In this document: positions 7,875-18,038 of the stretch, piece by piece
Layout: every line of letters starts with the position of its first letter
Position numbering within the stretch: position 1 is the first letter of the stretch
NCBI RefSeq assembly: GCF_023195885.1
Contig: NZ_JALPKO010000003.1
Coordinates: 336,102 to 400,101, forward strand
Source of the DNA: Methylonatrum kenyense
GTDB taxonomy: Bacteria; Pseudomonadota; Gammaproteobacteria; Nitrococcales; Aquisalimonadaceae
DNA: 64,000 nucleotides
Reading direction: 5' to 3'
Translations under genes and position numbers: made by a program
The notes under the pieces: model-generated
The model's input: only the letters and a program-made list of their open reading frames with translations
The model's database searches: none
What the model was told of the DNA's origin: nothing

Positions 7875-8605
7875 GGTCCTCCGGGCGCCTGTTTGGCCCG
7901 GGCAGAGGCCGGCCCCGGCCCGCCGGGAAATTCTTGCCGTAGGCGGTGTATTTCAAGCAATTCGATTTTGCGGCCGCGGATTCGGATCAGACCCTTGGCG
8001 GCAAGACCATGCAGGATTCTGGACAGTGTTTCCGGGGTAACCGACAGACGAGACGCGAGGACATGCTTTGGCGCCGTTAGCGTAATGGTGGCGTCTTCCG
8101 GACGCTCCCGATTTGCCTGGGCCAGCAGGAAATGCACAACCCGTGGAGTCGCCTGTTGCAACGTGAGTTGATCGATGTCGTGAAGGCGCAGGTGGAGGCG
8201 CGCACTGAGGTCGGCGAGTAATCGAAAGCAGGCCTGCGGACTGGTGCGAAGCGCTTCCCGATAGGGTGCGCTGGGAATGGCAATCAGTTCGCAGTCGGCG
8301 GTCGCCTCCGCCGTCACCGGGTACTGACGCGCCTCCATGAACATGACTGCCTCGGCAAAGGTTTCCCCGGGACCGATCAAGTGGATTACTTTCTCGACCC
8401 CGCTTGGGCTGGTGCGGAAGAGTTTGATTAGGCCAGCGAGTACCAGGAAAAAGCGGTCTGCCGGATCGTCCTGGTGGAACAGAATGGTTCCGCTGCTAAG
8501 AGTAAGGCGCTTGCACCGCTCGGCGATCGCCCTGCGGTTGCCCGGCTGCAGGCTCGCGAACAATGGTGAGGTCGACAGGGAGTCGGCGATATCTGTTTCG
8601 GTCAC
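7871..8605 (-). CDS. dnr: Crp/Fnr-family NO-responsive regulator Dnr, copy 1
   Basis: A 244-residue Crp/Fnr regulator. The cyclic-nucleotide-like sensor domain covers roughly residues 15-140 (GTILFHQDDPADRFFLVLAG, GPGETFAEAVMF), followed by a long dimer helix and a winged helix whose recognition segment reads VTPETLSRILHGL. The E-x-x-S-R in that helix matches the FNR-type DNA specificity found as boxes in this window. It lacks the N-terminal cysteine cluster of true FNR, as expected for the Dnr/NnrR group, which senses NO through haem. It overlaps the end of nnrS1 by four bases. A near-identical copy is at 56401-57129; the two differ mainly at the extreme C-terminus. Confidence 0.9.
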   Translation of the reverse strand: MTETDIADSLSTSPLFASLQPGNRRAIAERCKRLTLSSGTILFHQDDPADRFFLVLAGLIKLFRTSPSGVEKVIHLIGPGETFAEAVMFMEARQYPVTAEATADCELIAIPSAPYREALRTSPQACFRLLADLSARLHLRLHDIDQLTLQQATPRVVHFLLAQANRERPEDATITLTAPKHVLASRLSVTPETLSRILHGLAAKGLIRIRGRKIELLEIHRLRQEFPGGPGPASARAKQAPGGP

Positions 8606-9786
8606 GACAACCTCCTTCCTTTCGGGCCGACAGTTCCGGAAATGGGCTGGCGAAGGGAGGCCGGGAGCAGGCCGGTCAGATCAGAATGACGCAGCAGCAA
8701 GACGAGCAGCAACGTGAACGCAAGGCTCCAGAGCGCAGCCGAGAGCCAGAGCGCGGTGACCGATCCGGGCAGGGCGATGCGCAGCATGGCCGCGCCGGAC
8801 AGCGCCAGGACCATTATCGGCAGCAACGGCTGGTTGGCCGGTGACCGCTTGCGGCGGTTGAGGCGAACCCGAGCCATGACGGTGGCGGTCAAGGTTCCAA
8901 GGCCGCCAATGGTCAGCGCATGCAGTGCCGCACCGGCGGACAGTGCGGCGGTCAGCCAGTGGGTGCCGAGCAGGGCCATTCCAGCGGCCAGCCAGGCGTA
9001 CCCCAGCAGGAGGCAGAGCAGGTCGGGCCGCTGTCGGTAACGCCAGGGTTGCCAGCGCCAGAGTCGAGCGGCTGCGAGCATCGCAGCGATGAGCAGCAGC
9101 ACACCCGCCAGCGGCCTGGCGAAGGGCAGGGACTGGACCAGTAGGGTTGCCAGCAAAAGCAGTATCAAGCCACCTTCCATACGCGGCTGAAGCCTTGCTT
9201 GGAGGGTGCCACCGGCGCGTTCGGTTGCGTTGGCCACGGCCGGTGCGATGATTCGCCCGCCCATGATCACCAGCAGCAGGGCGAACAACAGCATTCCCTG
9301 GTACATCACGGTGCGTTGCCAGTCTGTGCCGAGCGGCTGCAGCAGGTGGAAGGCGGCGACGGCGAGTCCGACGGCGATCAGCAAGGGACCGAAGATTTTG
9401 TTGCGTGGCTTTTTTGCTGCTCGCAGAAACGGCGGCGCGGTCAGGCCCACCAGGGCCGCGGCGAACGACAGATTGGCGACCACTGCCGGGAGGCTTCCGG
9501 GCATGACCAGAAACAGCCCGCGGGCCAGCAGCCAGAGGCCTGCGAGCAGCATCAGGTAACGGGAATCGATGCGGTTGACCAGATATCCGGTGACCACCGC
9601 CAGGGCAAAGCCGAACAGCAGTTCGTGCGCATGAAATAGTGAATGGGCAAAGCCTGGCAGCAGTGGCGCGGCGCCAAGCATGCCATGCAGTGTCAGCGGG
9701 ACCGTCAGCAGCGAATAGGCCGCAGCCAGCGGGAAGAACAGTTGTTCCGCCGCCACCGTGTGCGCGGCCCTGGTGTGCGCGTTCAT
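8602..9786 (-). CDS. nnrS: NnrS-family haem-copper membrane protein, copy 1
   Basis: A 394-residue protein with about twelve hydrophobic segments. It opens with EQLFFPLAAAYSLL and carries LFHAHELLFGFALAVVTGYLV, a histidine-bearing segment typical of NnrS, plus ALHALTIGGLGTLTATVMARVRL. NnrS proteins are haem- and copper-containing integral membrane proteins that protect against nitrosative stress and usually belong to NO-responsive regulons. The stop overlaps the dnr1 ATG, so nnrS-dnr is one operon. An NsrR-type site lies just before the start. It is nearly superimposable on the copy at 55220-56404. Confidence 0.92.
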   Translation of the reverse strand: MNAHTRAAHTVAAEQLFFPLAAAYSLLTVPLTLHGMLGAAPLLPGFAHSLFHAHELLFGFALAVVTGYLVNRIDSRYLMLLAGLWLLARGLFLVMPGSLPAVVANLSFAAALVGLTAPPFLRAAKKPRNKIFGPLLIAVGLAVAAFHLLQPLGTDWQRTVMYQGMLLFALLLVIMGGRIIAPAVANATERAGGTLQARLQPRMEGGLILLLLATLLVQSLPFARPLAGVLLLIAAMLAAARLWRWQPWRYRQRPDLLCLLLGYAWLAAGMALLGTHWLTAALSAGAALHALTIGGLGTLTATVMARVRLNRRKRSPANQPLLPIMVLALSGAAMLRIALPGSVTALWLSAALWSLAFTLLLVLLLRHSDLTGLLPASLRQPISGTVGPKGRRLS

Positions 9787-9798
9787 ACGCGGTGTTAT

Positions 9799-9821
9799 AA
9801 CATGTAAACAACTTGCATGTT
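9799..9821. promoter_or_regulatory. NsrR-type operator between nnrS1 and DUF454 gene
   Basis: A 23-bp imperfect palindrome (AACATGTAAAC-A-ACTTGCATGTT, 8 of 11 arm positions matching) with the ATGTA/TGCAT half-sites typical of NsrR operators. It lies 13 bases before the nnrS1 ATG on the minus strand and overlaps a TTATAA -10-like element. The homologous intergenic region at 55182-55208 conserves it. Confidence 0.68.
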
Positions 9822-9900
9822 AAACGCGGTATGGCGTAAACCTGTCTGTGTCACGCTTCCGGACGGTGGCCTGCACATTCCTTTGCACGGTAAGAGAGTG

Positions 9901-10269
9901 ATGGGAGACCTTCTGGCGCGTTACTGCTGGTGTCTTTTCGGTACGGCCTGCGTCGGGGTTGGTGCCGTCGGCGTGATTGTGCCGCTTTTGCCGACGACGC
10001 CGTTTCTGCTTCTCGCGGCGTGGGCTTATGCCCGTGGTTCGGAGCGGTGGCGGCTGTGGCTGGTCAATCACCCCCGCCTTGGTCCCTGCATCCGGGCTTG
10101 GCAGCAATCCCGGGCGATACCGCGGCGGGCCAAGGGCCTTGCCATTGTCTCCCTGCTGTTCAGTCTGGTGGTTGCTCTGTGGCTGGCGTTGCCGCCGGTC
10201 GCGCTGGCTGCGCAAGCTGCGGCCTTGCTGGCAGTTGCCATTTTCCTTCTCAGCAGGCCCACCGCATAG
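9901..10269 (+). CDS. DUF454 (YbaN-like) inner-membrane protein, copy 1
   Basis: A 122-residue membrane protein with about three hydrophobic segments: FGTACVGVGAVGVIVPLLPTT, then FLLLAAWAYARGSERW and a C-terminal LAALLAVAIFLLS-type helix. The central WLVNHPRLGPCIRAW is the DUF454 hallmark. The family's biochemical role is unknown; it often accompanies NO- or haem-related genes. The ATG at 9901 is preferred because upstream residues are not conserved in the paralogue at 54737-55108. It is divergent from nnrS1 in both blocks. Confidence 0.85.
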   Translation: MGDLLARYCWCLFGTACVGVGAVGVIVPLLPTTPFLLLAAWAYARGSERWRLWLVNHPRLGPCIRAWQQSRAIPRRAKGLAIVSLLFSLVVALWLALPPVALAAQAAALLAVAIFLLSRPTA

Positions 10270-10340
10270 CGAAATCCGTCTCCGGTAACGGCTCCGCGGG
10301 TCGTAACGCTGCCGAATACCAAATCCGGGGCCGATGGAAC

Positions 10341-10369
10341 CAAAACAAGTAAAAACTTTACTTGTTTTG
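10341..10369. promoter_or_regulatory. Perfect 13-bp inverted repeat upstream of the nos operon
   Basis: CAAAACAAGTAAA and its exact complement TTTACTTGTTTTG are separated by three bases (AAC). It lies 9 bases upstream of the Dnr box of the nos promoter. The half-site resembles the AACAAGTA arms of the NsrR-type sites before RIC1 and the hemerythrin genes. It could be a second operator or the terminator of the DUF454 gene, since the right arm is T-rich; the loop is very short for a terminator. Confidence 0.6.
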
Positions 10370-10378
10370 AGCGACTTC

Positions 10379-10420
10379 TTGACAGGGATCAAGTCGGCTT
10401 TCGCCTGTGCTTCCTAGCAT
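10379..10420 (+). promoter_or_regulatory. Dnr-dependent promoter of the cytochrome c-nosRZDFYL operon
   Basis: TTGACAGGGATCAA (10379-10392) is followed by a -10 element TAGCAT (10415-10420), placing the box near -41.5. No -35 is evident, as expected for an activator-dependent class II promoter. The cytochrome ATG is 67 bases beyond the -10. Confidence 0.78.
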
Positions 10421-10486
10421 TGCCACCAGGGCCGGCTTCTTTCCCTGTCCGCCGAGTTCGGCAATCACTCACGGAGGCAATACACC

Positions 10487-10807
10487 ATGAACAGCAGATC
10501 CTTTGCCCTTACCGCCATGTTGACCCTGGTATTCGGCATGGCCGGCACAGCAACGGCAGGTGACATCTCGCGCGGCGAGGGCATCTCAAGTACCTGCATC
10601 GCCTGCCACGGACCGGGAGGCAACAGCACAATGCCGGCCATGTACCCGAGCATCGCCGGTCGTGATGCGGACGAGCTTGCTGCTCTGCTCCACGGCTACC
10701 GGGATGGTGATATCCAGGATTCCCAGATGGCGCCGCAGGCCGCCCACCTTACGGACCAGGATATCGAGGATCTGGCAGCCTACTTCGCGGCTCAGGAGGC
10801 CAAGTAG
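10487..10807 (+). CDS. Periplasmic class I cytochrome c
   Basis: A 106-residue protein with a Sec signal peptide ending near TATAG and a single haem site CIACH at residues 37-41; Met81 in the SQMAPQ segment is the probable sixth ligand. It resembles small c553/c4-half cytochromes. It heads the nos operon, six bases before nosR, so it probably carries electrons to the nitrous oxide reductase, like other cytochromes encoded in nos clusters. That partner is inferred from position. The nearby Dnr promoter should co-regulate it. Confidence 0.88.
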   Translation: MNSRSFALTAMLTLVFGMAGTATAGDISRGEGISSTCIACHGPGGNSTMPAMYPSIAGRDADELAALLHGYRDGDIQDSQMAPQAAHLTDQDIEDLAAYFAAQEAK

Positions 10808-10813
10808 TCCGGC

Positions 10814-12964
10814 ATGCGCCAATTGGTCCGGTCACTGCTGTTGGTCCTCCTTGGGCTCGTTCCTGTCGCGGCAGCAGAATCCGCTGGCGCGACATTGGAA
10901 CGGTTCTTCCCGGAGGCGGATCGGCTGGGCGAGGTCAGGGGTGATCCGCCGGCGGCAATCGCCTACCGGGCTGACGAACCCCTGGGTCTGCTGTTCGAAA
11001 CCAACGATGTTGCACCGATTCCGGCCTATTCCGGCGAGCCGGTGAACATGCGTGTGGGGCTGGATCAGGCGGGCCGCATCACCGGCGTCCAGGTGCTGGA
11101 GCACAGCGAACCGATCATGCTGGTGGGTATTCCGGAATCGAGGCTTGTGGATTTCGTCGAGCAGTACCTGGGCCGCTCCATCCAGGATCGGGTTCGCGTT
11201 GGCTTGTCTCCGAGAAAGCGAGAAGGTTACGAGTACGTCGATGCAGTCTCCGGCGCGACGGTGACCGTTGTAGTGATGGCCGAGGCCATCATGCGCGGCG
11301 CACGGGAGGTTGCCCTTGCTCATGGCCTGGTGGATGCCGGTTCGTTACAGGTCATGCGGTCGGCGACAGTCCGAGACGAACTGTTCGAGACGAAGGACTG
11401 GTCGAGCCTGCGGGAGGTCGGCGCCGTGGGGCATATGCACCTAACGCGAGGAGACGTGGACCAGGCCTTCTCGGGAACGGCAGCAGAGAACGTCGACACG
11501 GCCGCTGCCGAGTCGGTAGACGAGACTTTCATTGACTTATATGCCGCGCACCTGAATCCGCCCACTGTCGGCCGAAACCTGTTGGGTGAGGACGCCTATC
11601 AGCGGCTGATGGATCGTCTGGATGAAGACGAACACGCACTTCTGCTGATGGCTTCGGGCGTTTACTCCTTCAAGGGATCGGGTTTCGTTCGTGGCGGAAT
11701 TTTCGATCGCTTCCAGTTGCTTCAGGAAGATCGCTCCATCCAGTTCCTTGATCGCGACCTGGTACGTGCTCCGCCGCTGCAAGTGGAGGGAAGCCCGACT
11801 GTCAGCGAGCGCGATATCTTCATTGTCCGCGCAGAACACGGTTTCGATCCCGGTCGTCCCTGGGAGGTTGAGTTGCTGGTCCGTCGGCAGGTGGGTGCGC
11901 TGGACTCGGCCTTTGTCAACTTTCACCTCGAGGTCACACCGCCGGAGGCCTTCTTCGACTACCCCGAACAAGGATTCCCGGACGATGACCGCCCCCTTTG
12001 GGTGTCGGTCTGGGAGGACAGGGTCGTACACGTGGTCGTGCTCGGTGCGGGACTCGTCGTGCTGACGCTGATTCTGCTGTTTCAGGACGTGCTGGCGCGA
12101 CGACCGACGCTGCTGCATTGGCTGCGCACGGGCTTTCTGATTTACACGGTGGTGTTTATCGGTTGGTACGCCCTGGCCCAGCTTTCGGTGGTGAACATCT
12201 TCACTTTTACCAACGCCATTTTCACCGACTTCCAGTGGTCCACCTTCCTGATGGACCCGATGCTTTTCATCCTCTGGAGTTTCGTTGCGGCAACGCTGCT
12301 GCTCTGGGGACGCGGTGTTTACTGCGGCTGGTTGTGTCCGTTCGGAGCCGCCCAGGAGTTGATCAACGAAGTCTCGCGCAAGTTTCGAGTTCCCCAGTTC
12401 GAGTTGCCCTGGGCGGTGCATGAGCGGCTCTGGGCCTTGAAGTATCTGATTTTGATTGGGCTTTTCGGTGTTTCCCTGCACAGCCTGTCTACCGCCGAAG
12501 TCTACGCCGAGGTCGAGCCATTCAAGACCGCCGTGACCATGCAGTTCCAGCGGGAATGGGGTTTCGTGCTCTATGCCGCAGGCCTGCTGGTCGTCTCGGC
12601 ATTCAATCGTAAATTCTTCTGCCGCTACGTCTGCCCCCTCGGCGCGGGTCTGGCGATTCCCGCCCGAATCCGTCTGTTCGACTGGCTCAAACGCCACAGA
12701 AATGACTGTGGCAGCCCCTGCCAGATCTGCGCCAATGAGTGTGAGGTACGCGCCATTCACCCGGACGGTCGGATCAATGCAAACGAATGCCATCACTGCC
12801 TGGACTGCCAGGTGACCTACTGGAACGACAGGAAATGCCCGCCGATGGTCAAGCAGCGCAAACGGCGGGAAAGGTCGGCCCGGACGGCGTCAGGCGCCGG
12901 TTCCGGCAATCAATTCCCGGTAATTCGGGTGCAAAAGCGGGTGCCCACTGAAACCGCCGTTTGA
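10814..12964 (+). CDS. nosR: NosR, membrane flavo-iron-sulfur protein for N2O reduction
   Basis: A 716-residue protein with an N-terminal signal sequence, a periplasmic FMN-binding domain (the [13 protein letters not shown] segment is the flavinylation-type motif), several membrane helices between about 400 and 600, two CxxxCP motifs (Cys504/508 and Cys603/607) and a C-terminal ferredoxin-like cysteine cluster ([23 protein letters not shown]). NosR supplies electrons to NosZ and supports its expression. Length and domain order are those of full NosR. It directly precedes nosZ. Confidence 0.97.
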   Translation: MRQLVRSLLLVLLGLVPVAAAESAGATLERFFPEADRLGEVRGDPPAAIAYRADEPLGLLFETNDVAPIPAYSGEPVNMRVGLDQAGRITGVQVLEHSEPIMLVGIPESRLVDFVEQYLGRSIQDRVRVGLSPRKREGYEYVDAVSGATVTVVVMAEAIMRGAREVALAHGLVDAGSLQVMRSATVRDELFETKDWSSLREVGAVGHMHLTRGDVDQAFSGTAAENVDTAAAESVDETFIDLYAAHLNPPTVGRNLLGEDAYQRLMDRLDEDEHALLLMASGVYSFKGSGFVRGGIFDRFQLLQEDRSIQFLDRDLVRAPPLQVEGSPTVSERDIFIVRAEHGFDPGRPWEVELLVRRQVGALDSAFVNFHLEVTPPEAFFDYPEQGFPDDDRPLWVSVWEDRVVHVVVLGAGLVVLTLILLFQDVLARRPTLLHWLRTGFLIYTVVFIGWYALAQLSVVNIFTFTNAIFTDFQWSTFLMDPMLFILWSFVAATLLLWGRGVYCGWLCPFGAAQELINEVSRKFRVPQFELPWAVHERLWALKYLILIGLFGVSLHSLSTAEVYAEVEPFKTAVTMQFQREWGFVLYAAGLLVVSAFNRKFFCRYVCPLGAGLAIPARIRLFDWLKRHRNDCGSPCQICANECEVRAIHPDGRINANECHHCLDCQVTYWNDRKCPPMVKQRKRRERSARTASGAGSGNQFPVIRVQKRVPTETAV

Positions 12965-13010
12965 GCCGGTGCGGTCCCGTCAGGTTCCTACCCACTGTAG
13001 AGGTGATCTC

Positions 13011-14912
13011 ATGAGTGACGACAAAGACGACAACACCCGGGTGGAAAACCCCGGACGCCGCCGATTCCTCGGCACCACGGCCGCTGCCGGCATTGTCGGT
13101 GCCGCTGGCGCCACTGGTACGGGGCTGCTGATGCGTAGCGGCAGAAGCCTGGCCGCTTCGGCAGACGGCAACGCACACAAGGTGGGGCCAGGGGAGCTTG
13201 ACGACTACTACGGCTTCTGGAGCGGAGGCCATTCGGGCGAGGTGCGCATCTTCGGCGTGCCGTCGATGCGCGAACTGGTACGCATTCCGGTTTTCAACTA
13301 CGACAGCGCGACGGGCTGGGGCCAGACCAACGAAAGCAAGCGGGTGCTGGGCGACAGCGGAGCTTTCCTCAACGGTGACACGCATCACCCCAAGGTGAGT
13401 TACACCGACGCCCGCTACGACGGTCGCTGGTGCTTCATCAACGACAAGGCCAATACACGGGTGGCGCGCATCCGGCTCGACATCATGCGCACGGACAAGA
13501 TCACCACCATTCCCAATGTCCAGTCCATTCATGGCTTGACCCTGCAGCGGGTGCCGTCCACCGAACGCGTATTCGCCGCTGGCGAGATGATCATCCCCAC
13601 CCCCAACGACGGTCGCAACCTGGACGATCCGTCCGAGTATTGGACACTGATGTCCTGCCTGGATGCCGAGACAATGGAGCTCAAGTGGCAGGTGATCGTT
13701 GACGGCAACATGGACAACTGCGACACCGACTACGGTGGAAAATATGTCGGGGCGACCTGCTACAACTCGCCCCGCGGTGTCACGCTGCAGGAGATGATGG
13801 GGCCGGAGCGGGACTGGGCGGTGATTTTCAATATCGCCCGGATCGAGGAGGCAGTGGCCGCAGGGAACACCTTCACGATCGGCGATTCTGACGTCCCGGT
13901 GGTGGACGGACGCGGCGCGGAACGGCATGGCTCGGAATTCACGGTCTATATCCCCGTGCCACGCAGTCCTCACGGTTTCAACACCAGTCCGCCGGACGGC
14001 AAGTATTTCGTCTGCAGTGGCAAGCTGTCGCCCACCTGCACAGTGGTGGAGTGGTCACGGGTTGACGACTGGTTCGACGGCAAGCTGGAGGATCCGCGTG
14101 AGACGGTGGTCGCCGAACCGGAGGTGGGTCTCGGCCCGCTGCACACCACCTTCGATGGTCGTGGCAATGCCTATACATCCCTGTTTCTGGACAGTCAGGT
14201 GGTGAAGTGGAACCTGGCAGACTCCATCCGCCACTACAACGGCGACGACGTGAATTACATCCGTGACCGGGTGGATGTGCATTACCAGATCGGGCATCTG
14301 AAGGCTTCGCTGGCCTGCAGCCGCGACGCCGACGGCAAGTACCTGGCTTCGCTCAGCAAGTTTTCGAAGGATCGGTTCCTCTCGGTGGGGCCGCTGCACC
14401 CAGAGAATGACCAGCTGATTGATATCTCCGGCGAGCGCATGGAGTTGGTGCATGATGGTCCCACCTATGCCGAACCCCATGACGCGCTCATGGTGCGCGC
14501 TGATCAGCTCAATCCGATCAAGGTCTACGAACGGGACGATCCGTACTTTGCTGAAACGGTGGCAATGGCCAAGGGCGATGGGGTGACGCTGGAGCGGGAC
14601 AACAAGGTGGTCCGCGATGGCAACAAGGTGCGCGTCTACATGACCTCGGTTGCACCCAACTTCGGCATGACCGAGTTCAAGGTCAAGCAGGGTGACGAGG
14701 TCACCGTTGTGGTAACCAACCTGGACAGGATCGAGGACGTTACCCACGGCTTCTCCATCATCAACTACGGCATCAACTTCGAGATCAACCCGCAGCAGAC
14801 CTCGTCGGTGACATTCGTCGCGAATAAACCGGGCGTGTACTGGTACTACTGCAGCTGGTTCTGCCACGCCCTGCATATGGAAATGGCAGGACGCATGTTG
14901 GTTGAAGCGTAG
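13011..14912 (+). CDS. nosZ: Nitrous oxide reductase NosZ, clade I
   Basis: A 633-residue periplasmic copper enzyme that reduces N2O to N2. A twin-arginine signal ([13 protein letters not shown]) marks it as Tat-exported, clade I. CuZ-site histidine segments are visible ([18 protein letters not shown] near residue 125, [20 protein letters not shown]), and the C-terminal cupredoxin domain ends with the CuA ligands in [12 protein letters not shown]. All expected ligands appear present. The start at 13011 (MSDDKDD) follows a GAGGTG ribosome site. Confidence 0.98.
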   Translation: MSDDKDDNTRVENPGRRRFLGTTAAAGIVGAAGATGTGLLMRSGRSLAASADGNAHKVGPGELDDYYGFWSGGHSGEVRIFGVPSMRELVRIPVFNYDSATGWGQTNESKRVLGDSGAFLNGDTHHPKVSYTDARYDGRWCFINDKANTRVARIRLDIMRTDKITTIPNVQSIHGLTLQRVPSTERVFAAGEMIIPTPNDGRNLDDPSEYWTLMSCLDAETMELKWQVIVDGNMDNCDTDYGGKYVGATCYNSPRGVTLQEMMGPERDWAVIFNIARIEEAVAAGNTFTIGDSDVPVVDGRGAERHGSEFTVYIPVPRSPHGFNTSPPDGKYFVCSGKLSPTCTVVEWSRVDDWFDGKLEDPRETVVAEPEVGLGPLHTTFDGRGNAYTSLFLDSQVVKWNLADSIRHYNGDDVNYIRDRVDVHYQIGHLKASLACSRDADGKYLASLSKFSKDRFLSVGPLHPENDQLIDISGERMELVHDGPTYAEPHDALMVRADQLNPIKVYERDDPYFAETVAMAKGDGVTLERDNKVVRDGNKVRVYMTSVAPNFGMTEFKVKQGDEVTVVVTNLDRIEDVTHGFSIINYGINFEINPQQTSSVTFVANKPGVYWYYCSWFCHALHMEMAGRMLVEA

Positions 14913-14966
14913 CCGGAGGGGCGGCTCCGGAAGCGGAGCCGCCCATTCCATTCAAGGAGAATCGCG

Positions 14967-16271
14967 GTGTACCTAGGTCCAATTCGTTGTCTGCTGCTGG
15001 CCGTTTTCCTGGCCGGATCGCCGGTACTTGCTGGTCAGGGCATCGACCCGGAACAGGGGCCCCTTCAGGCGCACATCGACGCCGCTTCGGCGGGTAGCAC
15101 CCTGGTATTGGGGCCGGGTATTCACGCCGGCGGAGTGGTTATTGACAGACCGCTTACCCTGCGTGGCGAACCGGGGGCAGTGATCGATGCTGGAGGCCAG
15201 GGCGATGTGATCCGGGTGCAGGCCGAGGACGTCAGCATCCAGGAGGTGATATTGCGCAACTCCGGTTTCGATCTCACGGCCATGAATGCCGCGATCCATG
15301 CGGAGCGCGGTGCGCATCGGCTCCACGTCGAGGGCACCGTAATGGAGGACGTCGCTTTCGGATTATGGCTCTGGCATCTGCGGGGGCCTCGGGTGATCGG
15401 CAATCGCATCTCCGGCAGCGAGGCGATTCGTTCCCAGGACCGGGGTGACGGTATCCGGCTGTTCAACGTCGAGGACGGCCTGTTCGCTGACAACGAGGTA
15501 CGGCACACCCGTGACGGCGTGTACATCGATACAAGCAGCGAGGTGGAGTTTCGTGGAAATCGCTTCTCCGATTTACGGTACGGCATCCACTACATGTACT
15601 CGCATCACGGGCGAATCATCGATAACCGCACGACGCGGACCCGCAGCGGTTTTGCACTGATGATGTCGAATCATCTGGAGGTGCGTGGCAATCGCTCGGA
15701 GCGGGACCGCAACTACGGATTCCTGCTCAATTTCGTGAATTACAGCGAACTCGCTGACAACGTGGTTGACGGTGTTACCGGTTGGGCCGGCGCCGCGAAC
15801 ACCGAGCACGGCGTGACCCTCGGGGCGGAGGGCAAGGGCTTGTTCATCTATAACGCCCAGTCTAATGAGGTCCGGGACAATCGGATTGCCAACAGCGAGA
15901 TCGGGGTCCACCTCACTGCTGGTTCCGAGGGAAACCGTATCCACGGCAACAGCTTTGTCAATAACCGCACCCAGGCAATGTACGTTTCTACTCGGCCGCA
16001 GGAATGGTCACACGAAGGGCGGGGCAACTACTGGAGCGATTACCTGGGCTGGGACCTCGGCGGCGACGGAATCGGTGACCGTCCGCATGAACCCAATGAT
16101 GCAGTGGACCGGTTGTTGTGGACCTATCCGATGGCGCGGCTGCTGATGAACAGTCCGGCAGTGCAGTTGATTCGCTGGGTGCAGCAGCAGTTTCCGGTGT
16201 TTCGGCCGTCCGGACTGCGGGACAGCGCACCGCTGATGCGGCCGGGCCATGCACTGGAGGGAACGGGATGA
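14967..16271 (+). CDS. nosD: NosD, periplasmic copper-site maturation factor
   Basis: A 434-residue protein with a signal peptide (ends near VLAGQ) followed by tandem parallel beta-helix (CASH/NosD) repeats rich in N-x-I/V and G-N-R turns. NosD works with the NosFY ABC transporter in assembling the CuZ sulfide-copper cluster of NosZ. It starts at GTG 14967 behind AAGGAGA, and its stop overlaps the nosF ATG. Confidence 0.95.
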   Translation: MYLGPIRCLLLAVFLAGSPVLAGQGIDPEQGPLQAHIDAASAGSTLVLGPGIHAGGVVIDRPLTLRGEPGAVIDAGGQGDVIRVQAEDVSIQEVILRNSGFDLTAMNAAIHAERGAHRLHVEGTVMEDVAFGLWLWHLRGPRVIGNRISGSEAIRSQDRGDGIRLFNVEDGLFADNEVRHTRDGVYIDTSSEVEFRGNRFSDLRYGIHYMYSHHGRIIDNRTTRTRSGFALMMSNHLEVRGNRSERDRNYGFLLNFVNYSELADNVVDGVTGWAGAANTEHGVTLGAEGKGLFIYNAQSNEVRDNRIANSEIGVHLTAGSEGNRIHGNSFVNNRTQAMYVSTRPQEWSHEGRGNYWSDYLGWDLGGDGIGDRPHEPNDAVDRLLWTYPMARLLMNSPAVQLIRWVQQQFPVFRPSGLRDSAPLMRPGHALEGTG

Positions 16272-17203
16272 ACCACGCGGTGTTGCTGGAAGGGGTGGGC
16301 CGGCGCTTCGGCCAGGTGCACGCCCTTGACGGAATCGATCTGGCCTTGGCCCAGGGGGAGGTTCTTGGCTTGCTGGGCCACAACGGTGCAGGCAAATCCA
16401 CGCTGATCAAGCTGGTGCTCGGCGTACTGGCTCCCGGATCGGGGCATGTCTCGGTACTGGGTCAGGATCCGCGCGGATCCCGGGCTCGTCACCTGCGGCT
16501 ACAACTCGGCTATCTGCCGGAAAACGTCAGTTTTTACGACAATCTCAGCGGTCGCGAAGTATTGCGCTATTTCGCCCGCCTCAAGCGGGTTTCAGCCGCC
16601 GAGGCAGAGCGCCTGCTGGAGCGGGTGGGGCTGGGGCAAGCTGCGGGGCGGCGGGTGCGCACCTATTCAAAAGGCATGCGTCAGCGTCTCGGGTTGGCCC
16701 AGGCATTGCTCGGCCAGCCGCGCTTGCTGTTGCTGGACGAACCGACCGTGGGTCTCGACCCGATGGCGGTACGCGACGTCTACGGAATGATCGACGCCCT
16801 GCGTGGAGCAGGCACGAGCGTGATTGTCTGCTCACACGTTCTGCCGGGAGTGGAACCCCACCTGGATCGGGTGGCGATCCTCTCCGCCGGACGCCTGCTC
16901 GCCGCAGGCACCATCACTGGTCTTCGACGGGAGGCCGGACTTCCCCTGCGGGTTTACGCCCGGGGTGGAGCGCTCAACGGCGCCCTGCGGCAACGGCTGG
17001 GCGGCCTGATCCTCGGTGTTGATGGCGAGGCATCCGGGGGCATTCACTTTACTGCCCCGGCGGACGGGAAGCTTGAGGTGCTGCGCGCCTTGCTCGCCGA
17101 GCCCGGCTTGCAAGACGTCTCGATCGAGGCCCCGGGACTCGACGCGCTGTACGCTCACTTCGATGGCAAGGGGCATGATGGCAAGGGGAAGTGCCATGCG
17201 TGA
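16268..17203 (+). CDS. nosF: NosF, ABC transporter ATPase
   Basis: A 311-residue ABC ATPase with Walker A GHNGAGKS at about residues 37-44, a YSKGMRQRLGLAQAL signature and Walker B LLLLDEPTVGLD. It energises NosY in delivering the sulfur species needed for CuZ assembly. The ATG at 16268 overlaps the nosD stop (ATGA), and the 3' end overlaps nosY by eight bases, implying coupled translation. Confidence 0.95.
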   Translation: MNHAVLLEGVGRRFGQVHALDGIDLALAQGEVLGLLGHNGAGKSTLIKLVLGVLAPGSGHVSVLGQDPRGSRARHLRLQLGYLPENVSFYDNLSGREVLRYFARLKRVSAAEAERLLERVGLGQAAGRRVRTYSKGMRQRLGLAQALLGQPRLLLLDEPTVGLDPMAVRDVYGMIDALRGAGTSVIVCSHVLPGVEPHLDRVAILSAGRLLAAGTITGLRREAGLPLRVYARGGALNGALRQRLGGLILGVDGEASGGIHFTAPADGKLEVLRALLAEPGLQDVSIEAPGLDALYAHFDGKGHDGKGKCHA

Positions 17204-18020
17204 ACTTCTGGTAGTCGCAGGCAAGGAATTCCGGGATGGATTGCGAAATCGCTGGGTGCTTTCCATCAGCCTAACGTTTGCCGCCCTGGCGGTGGGACTG
17301 GCCTGGTTTGGTGCCGCCGCCTCCGGTAGTCCCGGCCTTAGTCCAGTATCCACCACCATCGCCAGTCTGGCCAGCCTGGCCGTGCTGCTGGTTCCGCTGA
17401 TCGCGTTGATGCTGGCCTATGACAGCATTGTGGGCGAGGAGGAGCAGGGTACGCTGCTGCTATTGTTGAGTTACCCGCTGGGACGCACCGAGTTGATCAT
17501 CGGCAAGTTTCTGGGACACGGGGCCATCATGGCGCTGTCCACAGGCCTTGGTTTCGGTTCTGCGGGTCTGGTGATCGCCGTGCTGACCGGTCAGGCTGCC
17601 GCTATGGCCGCACCGTTCGCGGTGTTCATGCTCAGCGCGACGCTACTGGCTTGGGTGTTTCTGGCCCTGGCGTACCTGATCAGCGTGCTGGTTCGCGAGA
17701 AGGCCAGGGCAGCCGGTCTGGCACTACTGGTCTGGTTCCTGTTCGTGTTGGCTTATGATCTGGTTTTGCTGGGTATTCTGGTTGGCAGCGAGGGCCGACT
17801 GGACGATGGCCTGTTCCGGAGCCTGCTGCTGCTGAATCCTACCGACGTTTTCCGGTTGGTTAACCTCACCAGCTTCGAGGTAGTCGCCGCCGGCAGCGGT
17901 CTGCTCAGCGTGTTCAGTGAGGCTGCCTACCCGGTCCCACTGCTGCTCGGAATCCTCGTCGTCTGGATCGTTCTTCCACTTGGCGCCGCCGCGGGCCTGT
18001 TCGCCCGCCGCCGGGCTTGA
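17196..18020 (+). CDS. nosY: NosY, ABC transporter permease
   Basis: A 274-residue integral membrane protein with about six hydrophobic helices and the EEEQGTLLLLLSYPLGR segment common to ABC-2-type permeases. It pairs with NosF and contacts NosD on the periplasmic side. The start at 17196 (MRELLVVAGKEF) lies within the end of nosF. Confidence 0.94.
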   Translation: MRELLVVAGKEFRDGLRNRWVLSISLTFAALAVGLAWFGAAASGSPGLSPVSTTIASLASLAVLLVPLIALMLAYDSIVGEEEQGTLLLLLSYPLGRTELIIGKFLGHGAIMALSTGLGFGSAGLVIAVLTGQAAAMAAPFAVFMLSATLLAWVFLALAYLISVLVREKARAAGLALLVWFLFVLAYDLVLLGILVGSEGRLDDGLFRSLLLLNPTDVFRLVNLTSFEVVAAGSGLLSVFSEAAYPVPLLLGILVVWIVLPLGAAAGLFARRRA

Positions 18021-18038
18021 CCACCGGAGCGTATTGCC

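Noticed and set aside
11537..12796. 419-codon minus-strand frame within nosR
   Set aside because: Antisense to conserved NosR motifs and without recognisable domains.
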